The notes under the pieces were generated by a model. It was not told where the DNA came from, ran no database searches, and saw nothing but the letters and a program-made list of their open reading frames with translations. The position numbers and the translations under genes were made by a program. Below are positions 63,830-64,000 of a stretch of 64,000 bases of DNA, in pieces (the first letter of the stretch is position 1; each line of letters opens with the position of its first letter). The stretch is taken from positions 523,710 through 587,709 of the forward strand of contig BFEA01000072.1 of NCBI GenBank assembly GCA_003427395.1, given 5' to 3'. This stretch comes from Chara braunii (Eukaryota; Streptophyta; Charophyceae; Charales; Characeae).

Positions 63830-64000
63830 ACTTCTAGTCTAGGCTAAAAGCAGATCACAATAGATTCCACAACCGTAGAGTGAGTACACCGATGAGACGA
63901 GACCAGACTAGATCAGATCAAACTGGACAAGGTCAGGTTACGCTAGGACATAGTAGAGAAATCATACAAGACTACGATTAAACTCCAGTAACTCCAAGTG

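Larger units (their letters stand above)
62851..64000. repeat. Tandem duplication of about 548 bp, running off the window
   Basis: The stretch from 62851 is repeated from about 63397: AAGCTGGAG, CTCCACTGACAAATGAAT, GGCTAAAGCTAGAATA, CCAGAATAGTTTGCACATT and CAGACTAGATCAGA recur in the same order. The second copy carries its own internal triplication (63713-63829). It continues to the end of the window, so the full array length is unknown. Confidence 0.82.

Overview
This is repeat-dominated nuclear DNA from a eukaryote, most likely a streptophyte (green plant lineage). A charophyte alga such as Chara is my guess, not something the window proves. The supporting signs are plant-type U6 snRNA copies, L1-like LINEs with the plant zinc-finger tail, Ty3/gypsy chromoviruses, CCCTAAA-type repeats, a decayed organelle-style group II intron reverse transcriptase, and assembly gaps next to simple repeats. 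There are no bacterial operons and no complete host gene. The only candidate host coding sequence is one weak exon near 60.3-60.6 kb.

Layout. 0-1.5 kb: simple and low-complexity repeats. 1.5-9.9 kb: a near full-length L1-like LINE (LINE-1) whose frames are broken almost only by in-frame stops. 9.9-10.5 kb: two U6 snRNA retrocopies, one joined to a tRNA 3' half. 10.8-14.0 kb: a second LINE (LINE-2) with a large inverted duplication. 14.1-18.0 kb: non-coding TG...CA element A. 18.2-21.5 kb: LINE 3' tails that carry a recurring stem-loop, plus two MITEs. 22-28.4 kb: mostly unrecognised DNA, with a gypsy RT relic and the group II intron RT relic. 28.4-29.2 kb: tandem units with degenerate hammerhead ribozymes. 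29.2-42.3 kb: a minus-strand chromovirus, split by 5.07-kb non-coding element B (31735-36805) and by a long hairpin. 43.3-49.0 kb: a third LINE (LINE-3) that has lost its RT core. 50.2-50.5 kb: two more U6 copies. 52.9-54.3 kb: a fragment of the element A family and a chromovirus 3' end. 54.3-59.8 kb: non-coding element C, related to B, containing an intact-looking hammerhead ribozyme and a sequencing-adapter artefact. 60-64 kb: tandem duplications and unassigned DNA.

The most interesting content is the family formed by elements A, B and C. They are large (3.9-5.5 kb), have no recognisable proteins, begin TGTCG and end CTCGACA, and are flanked by 4-bp target duplications. For B the site is exact: removing the element and one ACGA copy restores the host chromovirus reading frame. 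Their interiors are chains of short stem-loops whose arms change together between copies. They also carry a motif array centred on GAAGYGCTGCCGAA. B and C each have a tRNA-like domain followed by the 3' half of U6 snRNA at the same internal place. This looks like a structured-RNA retroelement family (solo long LTRs, LARDs or something new) that has captured small RNAs.

LINE-1, the chromovirus and the group II relic all carry stops and lost catalytic residues that mostly fit C:G to T:A changes, as expected for methylated, silenced repeats.
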